Assembly (NCBI GenBank): GCA_017459675.1
Contig: JAFUCM010000017.1
Span: 1-50,528 of the forward strand
Source: Eubacterium sp.
Lineage (GTDB): Bacteria; Bacillota; Clostridia; Lachnospirales; Lachnospiraceae
DNA length: 50,528 bases
Direction: 5' to 3'
Every line of letters starts with the position of its first letter. The stretch's first letter is position 1. Shown piece after piece: positions 41,574 to 48,973 of the stretch. The notes below the pieces were generated by a model, which did no database searches, had not been told where the DNA came from, and worked only from the letters and a program-made list of their open reading frames with translations. Both the position numbers and the translations under genes were made by a program.

Positions 41574-43448
41574 ATGGAGAAGGACTTGATTTTCAGTCAG
41601 CGGAAAGAACTAAAGAAGAGAAGTCGTCAGGTTGTGCGCAGCCACTATTTTCTGCTGGTATTCCTGATGATTGTCATGGCGTTTTTCGGAAATGAGTTCA
41701 GGATGGCGAAGGAAGGTCTGTCCCGCAAAACGTTTCTGGAGATCCGGCAGGGAGGAGATGAAGAGACCACGGAAGGGACAGCCGGCGAACCGGCCGGCAC
41801 GGAGGATCCCGGCAGTGTTCTCGATGACGGAGCTGTGCTTGACTCTGACCGTGTTCTGTCGGAACTTATGAGCGGCAATCTGCAGCGGGGCGATGAGATC
41901 GCAGGTGAGCTGGATGAACAGATTGCCGAAAATGGTGACGACAGCAGGACGCTCGGAAGAACGCGCGGTGTTCTGGCGGAGGTGGTCAATGCTGCTTCCT
42001 CAGGCAGGATCATGGTGCGGATCGCACAGGGAATCAGAGGAATTGTAAGTTCCGATAAAGCGGTCGGCGTTGTGATTTCGGTTGTCTCCTTACTGGTGTT
42101 TGTTCTGAGTTTCGTATTTCTGAAAAATGTCTATTCAGCGGTTGTGCGTCGGCTGTTTCTGGAGGCGCGTGTCTACGAAAAAGTCAGCTTTCTGGAGGGA
42201 CTGCATTTTCTCGCGGTGAAAAGATGGATCCGGGCATCGATGACCATGCTTCTCAAATATGTCCTGCAGATGCTCTGGTCGCTCACAATCATCGGCGGCA
42301 TAATCAAATATTTCTCGTATTTTGCGGTGCCTTATATTGTCGCGGAGAATCCGGACATCCGGCCGCGTGAGGCCGTTACACTTTCCCGCAGAATGATGGA
42401 CGGCCACAAGTGGGAATTATTTAAATATTATCTGTCACTGCTCGGCTGGATTCTGCTCGGGTATATTACGCTGGGCATTTCGGATCTTGTATACGGAGCC
42501 GCGTACCGGACTGCCTGCACGACAGAATTCTACGTAAAGGTCCGCGAACAGGCAATTGCGCAGGGCATCGAGGGGACTGAGCGGCTCTTTGATCAGTACC
42601 TGTATGAAAAATGCGACAAAATCAAATTGCTGGAGACCTATTTTGATGTTGTCGATGAAATTACACTGATTTATGAAGAGCGGACGGTACTGACCGGTGC
42701 GAAGAAATTCCTGTCGGACTGGTTCAGTATCTGGATTGACTCGGTTGAGAGCAAAAAGCAGTACGATAACCAGGAAGGCCGCATTCTGGCAATTGAAGCC
42801 TACAAGCTGAGCATGGACGGGCTCGCGTATCCGCAGCGTCTGAATCCGCAGCGGAAAATCAAGGGAATCAGAAAGCAGGGCAATTTCTCATTTCTGCGCA
42901 GCTACACCGTCTACACACTGTTCCTGGTCTTTATTATTTTCTCAGTGATCGGATGGTTCTGGGAAGTGGGACTTCACTACATGAGCTTCGGCGTTCTGGT
43001 AAACAGAGGAACCATGCTCGGACCATGGATTCCGATCTACGGATTCGGCGGCGTCTTTGTACTGATGCTGTGCAGCCGGTTCCGGAAACACCCGGTGCGG
43101 GAATTCTTTGCGGCAATGATCGTCAGCGGCGTACTGGAATATATCGGCGGATGGATGCTTGAGACAAAGTTCCATGAACGGTGGTGGTCCTATGACGGAT
43201 ATTTCCTGAATATCCATGGAAGAGTCTGTGCGGAAGGCCTGCTGGCGTTCGGTGTGCTGTGCACCCTTGTGGTTTATCTGGTCGCACCGATCCTGGATTT
43301 CCTGATTATGAAGATCAGACACCGCGTGCTGGTGATTCTCTGCATTGTGCTCGCCATTCTTTTCGGTATCGATCTGGGACATTCCATGGTGCATCCGAAC
43401 CGCGCGGAAGGCGCAGTTGTCAACGAGGAATCCGAGGACGGGTACTGA
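41574..43448 (+). CDS. Membrane protein: DUF975 domain fused to a CmpB-type (putative ABC type IV) domain
   Basis: 624 residues. The first part (~1-345) is DUF975-like: an N-terminal helix (HYFLLVFLMIVMAFFGN), a Glu/Asp-rich loop, then helices with PYIVAENPDIRPREAVTLSRRMMDGHKWELF. The second part (~440-600) matches the CmpB family: IGWFWEVGLHYMSFGVLVNR, GPWIPIYGFGGVFVLML, SGVLEYIGGWMLE, RWWSYDGYFLNIHGRV. Both families are multi-helix proteins of unknown role, normally separate. A terminator follows. I assign no function. Confidence 0.82.
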   Translation: MEKDLIFSQRKELKKRSRQVVRSHYFLLVFLMIVMAFFGNEFRMAKEGLSRKTFLEIRQGGDEETTEGTAGEPAGTEDPGSVLDDGAVLDSDRVLSELMSGNLQRGDEIAGELDEQIAENGDDSRTLGRTRGVLAEVVNAASSGRIMVRIAQGIRGIVSSDKAVGVVISVVSLLVFVLSFVFLKNVYSAVVRRLFLEARVYEKVSFLEGLHFLAVKRWIRASMTMLLKYVLQMLWSLTIIGGIIKYFSYFAVPYIVAENPDIRPREAVTLSRRMMDGHKWELFKYYLSLLGWILLGYITLGISDLVYGAAYRTACTTEFYVKVREQAIAQGIEGTERLFDQYLYEKCDKIKLLETYFDVVDEITLIYEERTVLTGAKKFLSDWFSIWIDSVESKKQYDNQEGRILAIEAYKLSMDGLAYPQRLNPQRKIKGIRKQGNFSFLRSYTVYTLFLVFIIFSVIGWFWEVGLHYMSFGVLVNRGTMLGPWIPIYGFGGVFVLMLCSRFRKHPVREFFAAMIVSGVLEYIGGWMLETKFHERWWSYDGYFLNIHGRVCAEGLLAFGVLCTLVVYLVAPILDFLIMKIRHRVLVILCIVLAILFGIDLGHSMVHPNRAEGAVVNEESEDGY

Positions 43449-43485
43449 TTCTGTGCCAGAGAAAAAATTATGCGTAAATGTAAAG

Positions 43486-43521
43486 AACCGGAACATGGCA
43501 GTTCGCCGTGTTCCGGTTTTT
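43486..43521. terminator. Terminator between the DUF975-CmpB gene and the CsoR-like gene (convergent)
   Basis: AACCGGAACA (43486-43495) / TGTTCCGGTT (43509-43518) followed by T; serves the plus-strand gene and, by symmetry, the minus-strand one. Confidence 0.82.
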
Positions 43522-43541
43522 CAGATACAATGCTGCAGAAA

Positions 43542-43910
43542 CTATTTCATAAACTGGTCGATTGCGTGGTTCAGCGCCTCGATGGTTTCAGTATCACCAT
43601 CCTCGATTGCATGTACGATACAATGATTCATATGATTCTTGAGAACCACTTTGCCGGTATTGTTGATCGCGTTGCGCACGGCAGCCAGCTGGATCAGGAC
43701 ATCGCTGCAGTCGGCATCGTTTTCCACCATGGATTTGACCTTGTTCAGGTGCCCGATGGCCCGCGAAAGGCGGTTCTGAATCGCCTTCTTCTCTTCATCG
43801 CTATGTGTATGGTGATGCGGGTGGCCGTGTGTATGTGAGGAATCAGACTCCTGCAGATGGCTGTGATCCAGACTGTGTGTATGGGGATGTTCATGTTTGT
43901 ATGTACTCAT
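43542..43910 (-). CDS. CsoR/RcnR/InrS-family metal-sensing repressor with His-rich N-terminal tail
   Basis: 122 residues. The first ~37 are a His-rich tail (13 or more His), then the all-helical DUF156 fold: EKKAIQNRLSRAIGHLNKVKSMVE, CSDVLIQLAAVRNAIN, VVLKNHMNHCIVHAI. Candidate metal ligands are Cys68, His93 and Cys97, the Cys-x24-His-x3-Cys spacing of Cu(I)-sensing CsoR and of the Ni sensor InrS; RcnR would have His at the last place. It is divergent from cbiMQO, so Ni or Co is the more likely signal, with InrS as the best model, but Cu cannot be excluded. No metal-free state is inferred beyond repression. Confidence 0.85.
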   Translation of the reverse strand: MSTYKHEHPHTHSLDHSHLQESDSSHTHGHPHHHTHSDEEKKAIQNRLSRAIGHLNKVKSMVENDADCSDVLIQLAAVRNAINNTGKVVLKNHMNHCIVHAIEDGDTETIEALNHAIDQFMK

Positions 43911-43939
43911 AAATACAGTTCCTGTTCGTAGTTTAGATT

Positions 43940-43956
43940 GGGATACCCTTTATCCC
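43940..43956. promoter_or_regulatory. Possible operator before the CsoR-like gene
   Basis: GGGATA-CCCTT-TATCCC, a perfect 6-bp dyad with G/C tracts as in CsoR-type operators, 30 bases upstream of the repressor start. Assignment is by analogy. Confidence 0.45.
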
Positions 43957-44037
43957 TGCACTATCTATAAAAATAAAGGCTGCCGGCTTCTGCTGTGAAT
44001 TTCTGAAAAAGTATATCATAAAGGCGGGAAAAAGATA

Positions 44038-44128
44038 ACCCCCCGAGGGGCTTCACGTCACTTTCGCTCTCTGCTAGGATAAAATATATCTTAGTGGAAG
44101 ATACCCCCTCTATAGGCGGCGGGTAACA
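44038..44128 (+). promoter_or_regulatory. cbiM: Promoter and G/C-tract dyads upstream of cbiM
   Basis: TTCACG (44052-44057), 17-nt spacer, TAGGAT (44075-44080). Just before it is CCCCCCGAGGGG, and just after it (about 44100-44125) is TACCCCC...GGCGGCGGGTA with a CTATAG centre, resembling the C/G-tract operators of the CsoR family. A later CGGAAT/ATTCCG hairpin (44143-44157) precedes the ribosome site. The sequence does not match a riboswitch I know. Confidence 0.5.
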
Positions 44129-44189
44129 AAATAGTCTCAGTGGCGGAATATAATTCCGTGCAGAACCTGCAGAAGAAGGAGATTTGTTT

Positions 44190-45263
44190 ATGCATATGGC
44201 AGACGCTTTGCTGGCACCGGCAGTGGCAGCAACAATGTATGTGGCATCCGGCACGGCAGCCGGTGTATCGATTCATCAGCTCAGGAAGGAAGATGATCCG
44301 CAGAAGCTTCCGGTAATGGCAGTAACTGCAGCAATGGTTTTTGCCGGACAGATGATCAATTATACAATTCCGGGAACGGGTTCATCCGGGCATATGTGCG
44401 GCGGCATGCTGCTGTCAGCGCTGCTCGGACCACAGGCGGGATTCTTGTCGATGATTGTAATACTGGCGATTCAGTGTCTGTTCTTTGCAGACGGCGGACT
44501 TATGGCTCTGGGGGCCAATGTCTGGAACATGGCATTTTACGGGTGCTTTGTCGGTTACTATCTGATCTGGCGGCCGATGATGCGCAGTAAGAAGTTTTCT
44601 GCCGGGACTGCGGCAAGGCGTACCGGAATCACGCTGGCATCCATTATCGGATGTATCGTGACCCTGCAGATGGGCGCATTTTCGGTAGTTCTTGAGACGA
44701 GTCTTTCCGGCATCACAGAACTTCCATTCGGCGCTTTCTGTGCGCTGATGCAGCCGATTCATCTGGCAATCGGACTGGTAGAGGGTCTGATCACAGCAGC
44801 GGTGCTGAACTATGTATATGCATCCCGCCCTGAACTTCTCCGTGATGTGGAACGATCAAAGGGAGAGCACGCGGGAAAACGCTCGCTGAAGGGTGTTGTA
44901 GTGACACTGGCTGTTGTTGCACTGGTTGTCGGCGGTGGTTTAAGCCTGCTGGCAAGCAGCAATCCGGACGGGCTGGAATGGGCGCTGTTCGGGAATCAGG
45001 AGAGTGGTTATTCCGCGAATATGGGGCTGGATGAAGAGAATTTCGGTGTGGAAAGTTCAGCTGCGGATACAGCGGCAGGTATACAGGAAAAGACATCTTT
45101 CCTGCCGGATTATGCATTTAAAAACAGCGAAAGTGCAGCCGGGACAACCGTTTCCGGTATTGTCGGTTCGGCAATTGTGGCCGCAGTGGCAGTGATAATC
45201 TGCCTGATCGGCGGATTTTTCAGAAAGAAACAGAAACATCCGGCAGCCGGCCAGGAAGGCTGA
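44190..45263 (+). CDS. cbiM: Cobalt/nickel ECF transporter substrate-capture protein CbiM fused to a PDGLE (CbiN-like) domain
   Basis: 357 residues from ATG 44190, eight bases after AAGGAG. The start matters: this family needs Met1-His2 free at the N-terminus for metal capture, and the sequence begins MHMADALLAPA; the TTG at 44184 would spoil that. Helices carry GTGSSGHMCGGMLLSALLGPQAG and LQMGAFSVVLETSLSGITELPF. From ~245 a second part begins with a helix, SSNPDGLEWAL (the PDGLE signature of CbiN-like domains), and a last C-terminal helix. It binds Co or Ni outside and hands it through with CbiQ and CbiO. First gene of the unit. Confidence 0.92.
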   Translation: MHMADALLAPAVAATMYVASGTAAGVSIHQLRKEDDPQKLPVMAVTAAMVFAGQMINYTIPGTGSSGHMCGGMLLSALLGPQAGFLSMIVILAIQCLFFADGGLMALGANVWNMAFYGCFVGYYLIWRPMMRSKKFSAGTAARRTGITLASIIGCIVTLQMGAFSVVLETSLSGITELPFGAFCALMQPIHLAIGLVEGLITAAVLNYVYASRPELLRDVERSKGEHAGKRSLKGVVVTLAVVALVVGGGLSLLASSNPDGLEWALFGNQESGYSANMGLDEENFGVESSAADTAAGIQEKTSFLPDYAFKNSESAAGTTVSGIVGSAIVAAVAVIICLIGGFFRKKQKHPAAGQEG

Positions 45264-45345
45264 TTATCGTTAAAAAGATGCTGACGCCTTCTGCGATTCT
45301 GTGTTATCATACACACAGAACAGGAAGGCAGCATACAGGTTTGAT

Positions 45346-46146
45346 ATGAATAAAATGAACAAAGCGCTGCGCGAGCTGTCTGCTATGGACAGTCTCGCTG
45401 CGCAGCATTCTCCGGTCCACGGTCTGAATGCAGCCGCCAAACTGATTTGTACGGCTGTCTATATTCTGATCGTGGTCTCGTTTTCTAAATATGATTTCGG
45501 AAGACTGCTTCCGATGGTACTCTGGCCGGTTCTCCTGTTTCAGATCAGCGGGATACCGGTCCGTATCTGTTTCTATAAGCTGCGGATTGTCCTGCCGCTT
45601 GTCATGGCGGTCGGACTGTTTAATCCGCTTTTTGACCGGACACCGCTCTTGTACATCGGAAATGTGCCTGTGTCCGGCGGGGTTGTCTCGATGATCACAC
45701 TCATGATGAAGGGCGTGTTCTGTTTGATGGCTTCCTTTCTGCTGATCGCGACCACACCCATCGACAGCCTCGCGGCCGCACTGCGAAAACTGCATGCGCC
45801 GTCTATGCTGGTAACGCTGCTTCTGCTGACTTTCCGGTACGTCGGTGTCATGACAGAGGAACTTGCGGTTATGACAGACGCCTACCACCTGCGCGCGCCC
45901 GGTCAGAAAGGCATCCATATCAGCGCATGGGGTTCCTTTCTCGGACAACTTCTCCTGCGCAGCATGGACCGCGCCCAGGAACTGTACAGCAGTATGCTCC
46001 TGCGCGGCTATCACGGTCATTTTCACTACGCCCCCTGGAAAGCTTTCGGCTTTCCGGACGCCGCCTGTATGGCCGTGAGCCTTGCCTTTATGGCCGTTAT
46101 CCGCATCTTCCCGGTCGTGCAGATACTTGGGGGCGTATTTACATGA
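45346..46146 (+). CDS. cbiQ: Energy-coupling factor transmembrane protein CbiQ
   Basis: 266 residues from ATG 45346; the frame is open from a GTG at 45301, but the region has a hairpin (CTGTGT/ACACAG) and neither start has a strong site. About five membrane helices and the coupling motif LVTLLLLTFRYVGVMTEEL, followed by SSMLLRGYHG (the Ala-Arg-Gly type coupling helix). Links CbiM to the ATPase. Spaced 82 bases after cbiM. Confidence 0.88.
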   Translation: MNKMNKALRELSAMDSLAAQHSPVHGLNAAAKLICTAVYILIVVSFSKYDFGRLLPMVLWPVLLFQISGIPVRICFYKLRIVLPLVMAVGLFNPLFDRTPLLYIGNVPVSGGVVSMITLMMKGVFCLMASFLLIATTPIDSLAAALRKLHAPSMLVTLLLLTFRYVGVMTEELAVMTDAYHLRAPGQKGIHISAWGSFLGQLLLRSMDRAQELYSSMLLRGYHGHFHYAPWKAFGFPDAACMAVSLAFMAVIRIFPVVQILGGVFT

Positions 46147-46248
46147 ATATTCGACCATACAGTGAATGTGAAAATATTCTGGAGCGAAAGCGGTTCCCGG
46201 AAGATTTATTTTTTTTACATGAACTGCAAGACAGAAGGAGCATATGAC

Positions 46249-46965
46249 ATGATCCAGTTCCACAACGTCACATACGCATACGAATCAGACCAGCCGGTCC
46301 TTAAAAATCTTTCTTTTGAGATCGTACCGGGCGAATCCGTCGGTCTGATCGGGGCGAACGGCGCAGGCAAATCCACCCGGATGAAACTTCTGCTGGGCCT
46401 CCTGACAGGGTTTTCCGGAGAGATTCTGGCCGGCGGAATTCCTGTCACGAAAGAGAATCTGAAAGAAATCCGGAAACAGATTGGATTCGTCCTGCAGAAT
46501 TCCGATAATCAGATGTTCATGCCGACTGTCTATGAGGATATGATGTTCGGACCGCTGAATTATATGCTGACGCGGGACGAGGCGGAACAGCGCGTGGATG
46601 CCGTCCTGAAAAAACTGGATATGGAATATCTGAAGCACCGGCATAACCACAAGATTTCCGGCGGTGAGAAGCGGATGGCCGCGATTGCGACGGTGCTGGC
46701 CATGGAGCCGGAGATCATTCTGATGGATGAACCGACATCGGCGCTTGATCCATACAACCGGCGAATCGTGATCAATACAATCCGGGAACTGCCGCAGACC
46801 AAGCTGATCGCTTCGCATGATCTGGATATGATATATGACACCTGTGACCGCGTCATCCTGCTTTCCAAAGGCACGCTGGCGGCAGACGGTCCGGCGGATA
46901 CAGTCCTCCGGGACCGGGAGCTGCTCGAGGCACACCGGCTTGAATTGCCGTTCCGGTTTGCCTGA
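46249..46965 (+). CDS. cbiO: Energy-coupling factor ATPase CbiO
   Basis: 238 residues from ATG 46249 (GAAGGAG eight bases upstream); the longer frame from 46162 overlaps untranslated sequence. Walker A GANGAGKST is followed by Arg where Leu is usual; Q-loop VLQNSDNQMF; signature ISGGEKRMAAIATVLA; Walker B IILMDEPTSALDP; H-loop IASHDLDMI. It energises metal uptake by CbiMQ. End of the operon; a terminator follows at 47013-47057. Confidence 0.92.
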   Translation: MIQFHNVTYAYESDQPVLKNLSFEIVPGESVGLIGANGAGKSTRMKLLLGLLTGFSGEILAGGIPVTKENLKEIRKQIGFVLQNSDNQMFMPTVYEDMMFGPLNYMLTRDEAEQRVDAVLKKLDMEYLKHRHNHKISGGEKRMAAIATVLAMEPEIILMDEPTSALDPYNRRIVINTIRELPQTKLIASHDLDMIYDTCDRVILLSKGTLAADGPADTVLRDRELLEAHRLELPFRFA

Positions 46966-47012
46966 GATATGTCTGTAATATGCCGGCAAAACAAATTGAC
47001 ATTAGTTTTCGT

Positions 47013-47057
47013 AAATCTCTGGTTTTTTTTCCTGCGGGGACAAAACCGGAGATTTTT
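47013..47057 (+). terminator. Terminator of the cbiMQO operon
   Basis: AAATCTCTGGTTTT (47013-47026) pairs with AAAACCGGAGATTT (47042-47055), then TT. Its right arm overlaps the -35/spacer of the promoter that follows. Confidence 0.8.
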
Positions 47058-47065
47058 AGTATAAT
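47037..47065 (+). promoter_or_regulatory. Promoter of the structured RNA upstream of rpoN
   Basis: GGGACA (47037-47042), 17-nt spacer, TATAAT (47060-47065). Transcription would start at about 47070, close to the 5' arm of the closing helix of the RNA. Confidence 0.6.
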
Positions 47066-47066
47066 G

Positions 47067-47235
47067 CTGATATCAGGGTCAAGGGCTCTGGCCACACCGC
47101 AGACACAGTCTGCAGGTGGGGACATGGGGCATTGACCCGCCCCGCCATGAGGACGAAGAGACGCGAAGCGGAACGGGAGTCCGAATGCGGGGAGGATTGC
47201 GGGAGTGCGAAGCACGGAGCAATCCGTGATATCAG
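47067..47235 (+). ncRNA. Structured non-coding RNA candidate (possibly raiA-type)
   Basis: About 170 bases that fold into a closed multi-helix design. P1 CTGATATCA 47067-47075 / TGATATCAG 47227-47235 closes the whole. P2 GGGTCAA 47076-47082 / TTGACCC 47132-47138 holds GCAGAC-ACA-GTCTGC (47099-47113) with CACC/GGTG below it. P4 CCCCGC 47140-47145 / GCGGGG 47187-47192 holds GGAC/GTCC (47151/47179) and CGC-GAA-GCG (47162-47170). P7 GGATTGC 47194-47200 / GCAATCC 47219-47225 holds GTGC-GAA-GCAC. No coding frame. There is no terminator between it and rpoN. The raiA family is my best guess from look and length; I am not sure. Confidence 0.7.
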
Positions 47236-47266
47236 TATTATGATCTGACGCGAAACGGAGAACCTG

Positions 47267-48649
47267 ATGGATATTCAGATGACCTTATCTCAAAAACAGA
47301 TTCTGACACAGCAGATGCTGCAGACGATGCAGATTCTGCAGATGAGTGCGCAGGAACTGGAGAGTTATGTCAATGAAATGGCATTGGAGAATCCGACGAT
47401 CGATATTGTTGAAAAGAGGCATACGGATGATCTTGCTTTCGAGCGGCAGGCAGACCTCGAGCGGAAATTAAACTGGCTTGAGACGACAGACCGCCAGAAC
47501 AGCGTTTATTACAGGGATGACGGTGATTCGGACAGCCGGGAAGCGAATCTGATGGACATCCGTGACCAGGGCGAAAGCCTGGAAGAATATCTGAAAGCAC
47601 AGCTGATTCACCGGCATTTTACGTCGCGTCAGGAGAATATTCTGCGGTATCTGGTCGCCGCCCTGAATCAGGACGGTTATTTTGAGGATGATCCCGCGCG
47701 TGCAGCAGAATATCTGGAAGTTCCGGAAGCGGAGATTCTGCAGATGTTAGCAGAATTGCAGAAACTGGATCCGGCCGGAATCGGCGCCCGCAGCCTGGAG
47801 GAATGTCTTCTGCTGCAGATTGAACGTGAGGAAATCACGCCGGACCAGAAGCGGGACACGGAAGAAATTGTCCGGTCGTATCTGCCGCTGATCGCAAAAA
47901 ATCACCTGCATGTCATTGCCAAGAAGATGAAGATCAGTGCGGAACGCGTGGATTTCTGCTGCGATCTGATCCGCTCGCTTAATCCGAAGCCCGGAAATGC
48001 ATTTAACGACAGAGAGCATTTTCATTATATCAGCCCGGAAGTCGTTGTTGTAAAATTCGGCGACCACTTCGATGTGCTGGTGAATGAGCAGCAGTATCCG
48101 TCATTTCAGATCAATGCCTACTACCAGGAACTTGCAGAGACGACGAAGGACCGGGATACCAGGGCGTATCTGCGGGAAAAGCTGAAGCAGACGCAGGAGC
48201 TGCAGGACAGTATCCGGTACCGGGTGTCAACGCTGTCCGGCGTGGCGCATCTGCTTGTCGAGAAGCAGCTTGATTTCTTCCGGTACGGTCCCGGGCACAA
48301 GCGTCCGATGCAGCTGGCAGATTTTGCAGAGGAACTGGATCTGCATCCGTCGACGATCAGCAGGACGATGAGCAGCAAATACCTGCAGTGCAGCTGGGGA
48401 ATTTATCCGCTGAATTACTTCCTGACTGCAGAGGTACATGCGACAACGACCGGGGAGGCAACAACCCGCGAGCACATCATTGCACAGATGCAGGAAATTG
48501 TGGATGTAGAAGACAAGAAGAAGCCGCTGAGTGATCAGGCGATCGCTGAGGCGCTGAAAGCACGTGGAATCGAGATTTCCAGACGGACAGTCAGCAAATA
48601 CCGCGGCATCAGCGGAATCCCGGACAAGAGCGGAAGAAAGGAGTTATAA
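47267..48649 (+). CDS. rpoN: RNA polymerase sigma-54 factor
   Basis: 460 residues. Region I is Gln/Leu rich (LSQKQILTQQMLQTMQILQM); the core-binding part has LDPAGIGARSLEECLLLQ and IRSLNPKPGNAF; the DNA-binding part has FAEELDLHPSTISRTMSSKYLQCSWGI (HTH), and the RpoN box is SRRTVSKYRG near residue 438 (usual ARRTVAKYRE). It directs polymerase to -24/-12 promoters with enhancer-binding ATPases; no such activator gene is in the window. The start ATG 47267 follows GGAGAAC, right after the structured RNA, so both may share a transcript. Confidence 0.93.
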   Translation: MDIQMTLSQKQILTQQMLQTMQILQMSAQELESYVNEMALENPTIDIVEKRHTDDLAFERQADLERKLNWLETTDRQNSVYYRDDGDSDSREANLMDIRDQGESLEEYLKAQLIHRHFTSRQENILRYLVAALNQDGYFEDDPARAAEYLEVPEAEILQMLAELQKLDPAGIGARSLEECLLLQIEREEITPDQKRDTEEIVRSYLPLIAKNHLHVIAKKMKISAERVDFCCDLIRSLNPKPGNAFNDREHFHYISPEVVVVKFGDHFDVLVNEQQYPSFQINAYYQELAETTKDRDTRAYLREKLKQTQELQDSIRYRVSTLSGVAHLLVEKQLDFFRYGPGHKRPMQLADFAEELDLHPSTISRTMSSKYLQCSWGIYPLNYFLTAEVHATTTGEATTREHIIAQMQEIVDVEDKKKPLSDQAIAEALKARGIEISRRTVSKYRGISGIPDKSGRKEL

Positions 48650-48660
48650 AGGAAATACAG

Positions 48661-48915
48661 ATGAATACAGAAGATACCATGTTCACCCTGCGGGATGACA
48701 ACGGAAAAGAAGTCGGATGTGAATATTTTGACTCGATCGAGTATCAGGGAGAAGAATACGCTGTTCTGCTCCTGAAGGATGAGGAAGAAGGCGAGCTTGT
48801 TTTCATGCATGTGCTTTCTGACAGAAAATTTGAGCCGCTGAAAGATCAGGAGACGCTGAACGCGCTGTTCGGGATTTTTAAAGAGCGGCATGCTGATTTG
48901 TTTGACTTCGAATGA
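48661..48915 (+). CDS. DUF1292 family protein
   Basis: 84 acidic residues: FTLRDDNGKEVGCEYFDSIE, YQGEEYAVLLLKDEEEGELV, DRKFEPLKDQETLNALFGIF. Matches the small DUF1292 proteins of Bacillota, function unknown. AAAGGAGTTATAAAGGAA lies just ahead; it begins 11 bases after rpoN and is probably cotranscribed. Confidence 0.85.
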   Translation: MNTEDTMFTLRDDNGKEVGCEYFDSIEYQGEEYAVLLLKDEEEGELVFMHVLSDRKFEPLKDQETLNALFGIFKERHADLFDFE

Positions 48916-48931
48916 TAAGTTTGGTATAAAG

Positions 48932-48973
48932 AAAAGCCGGATCACACGTTTACGTGCAGATCCGGCTTTGTTT
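48932..48973. terminator. Bidirectional terminator between the DUF1292 gene and cca
   Basis: AAAGCCGGATC / GATCCGGCTTT with an inner ACGT/ACGT step, flanked by A and T; serves both convergent genes. Confidence 0.9.

Noticed and set aside
44081-44189. Ni/Co (czcD-type) or cobalamin riboswitch before cbiM
   Set aside because: I could not match the conserved cores; G/C-tract dyads for the divergent CsoR-like repressor explain the structure better.
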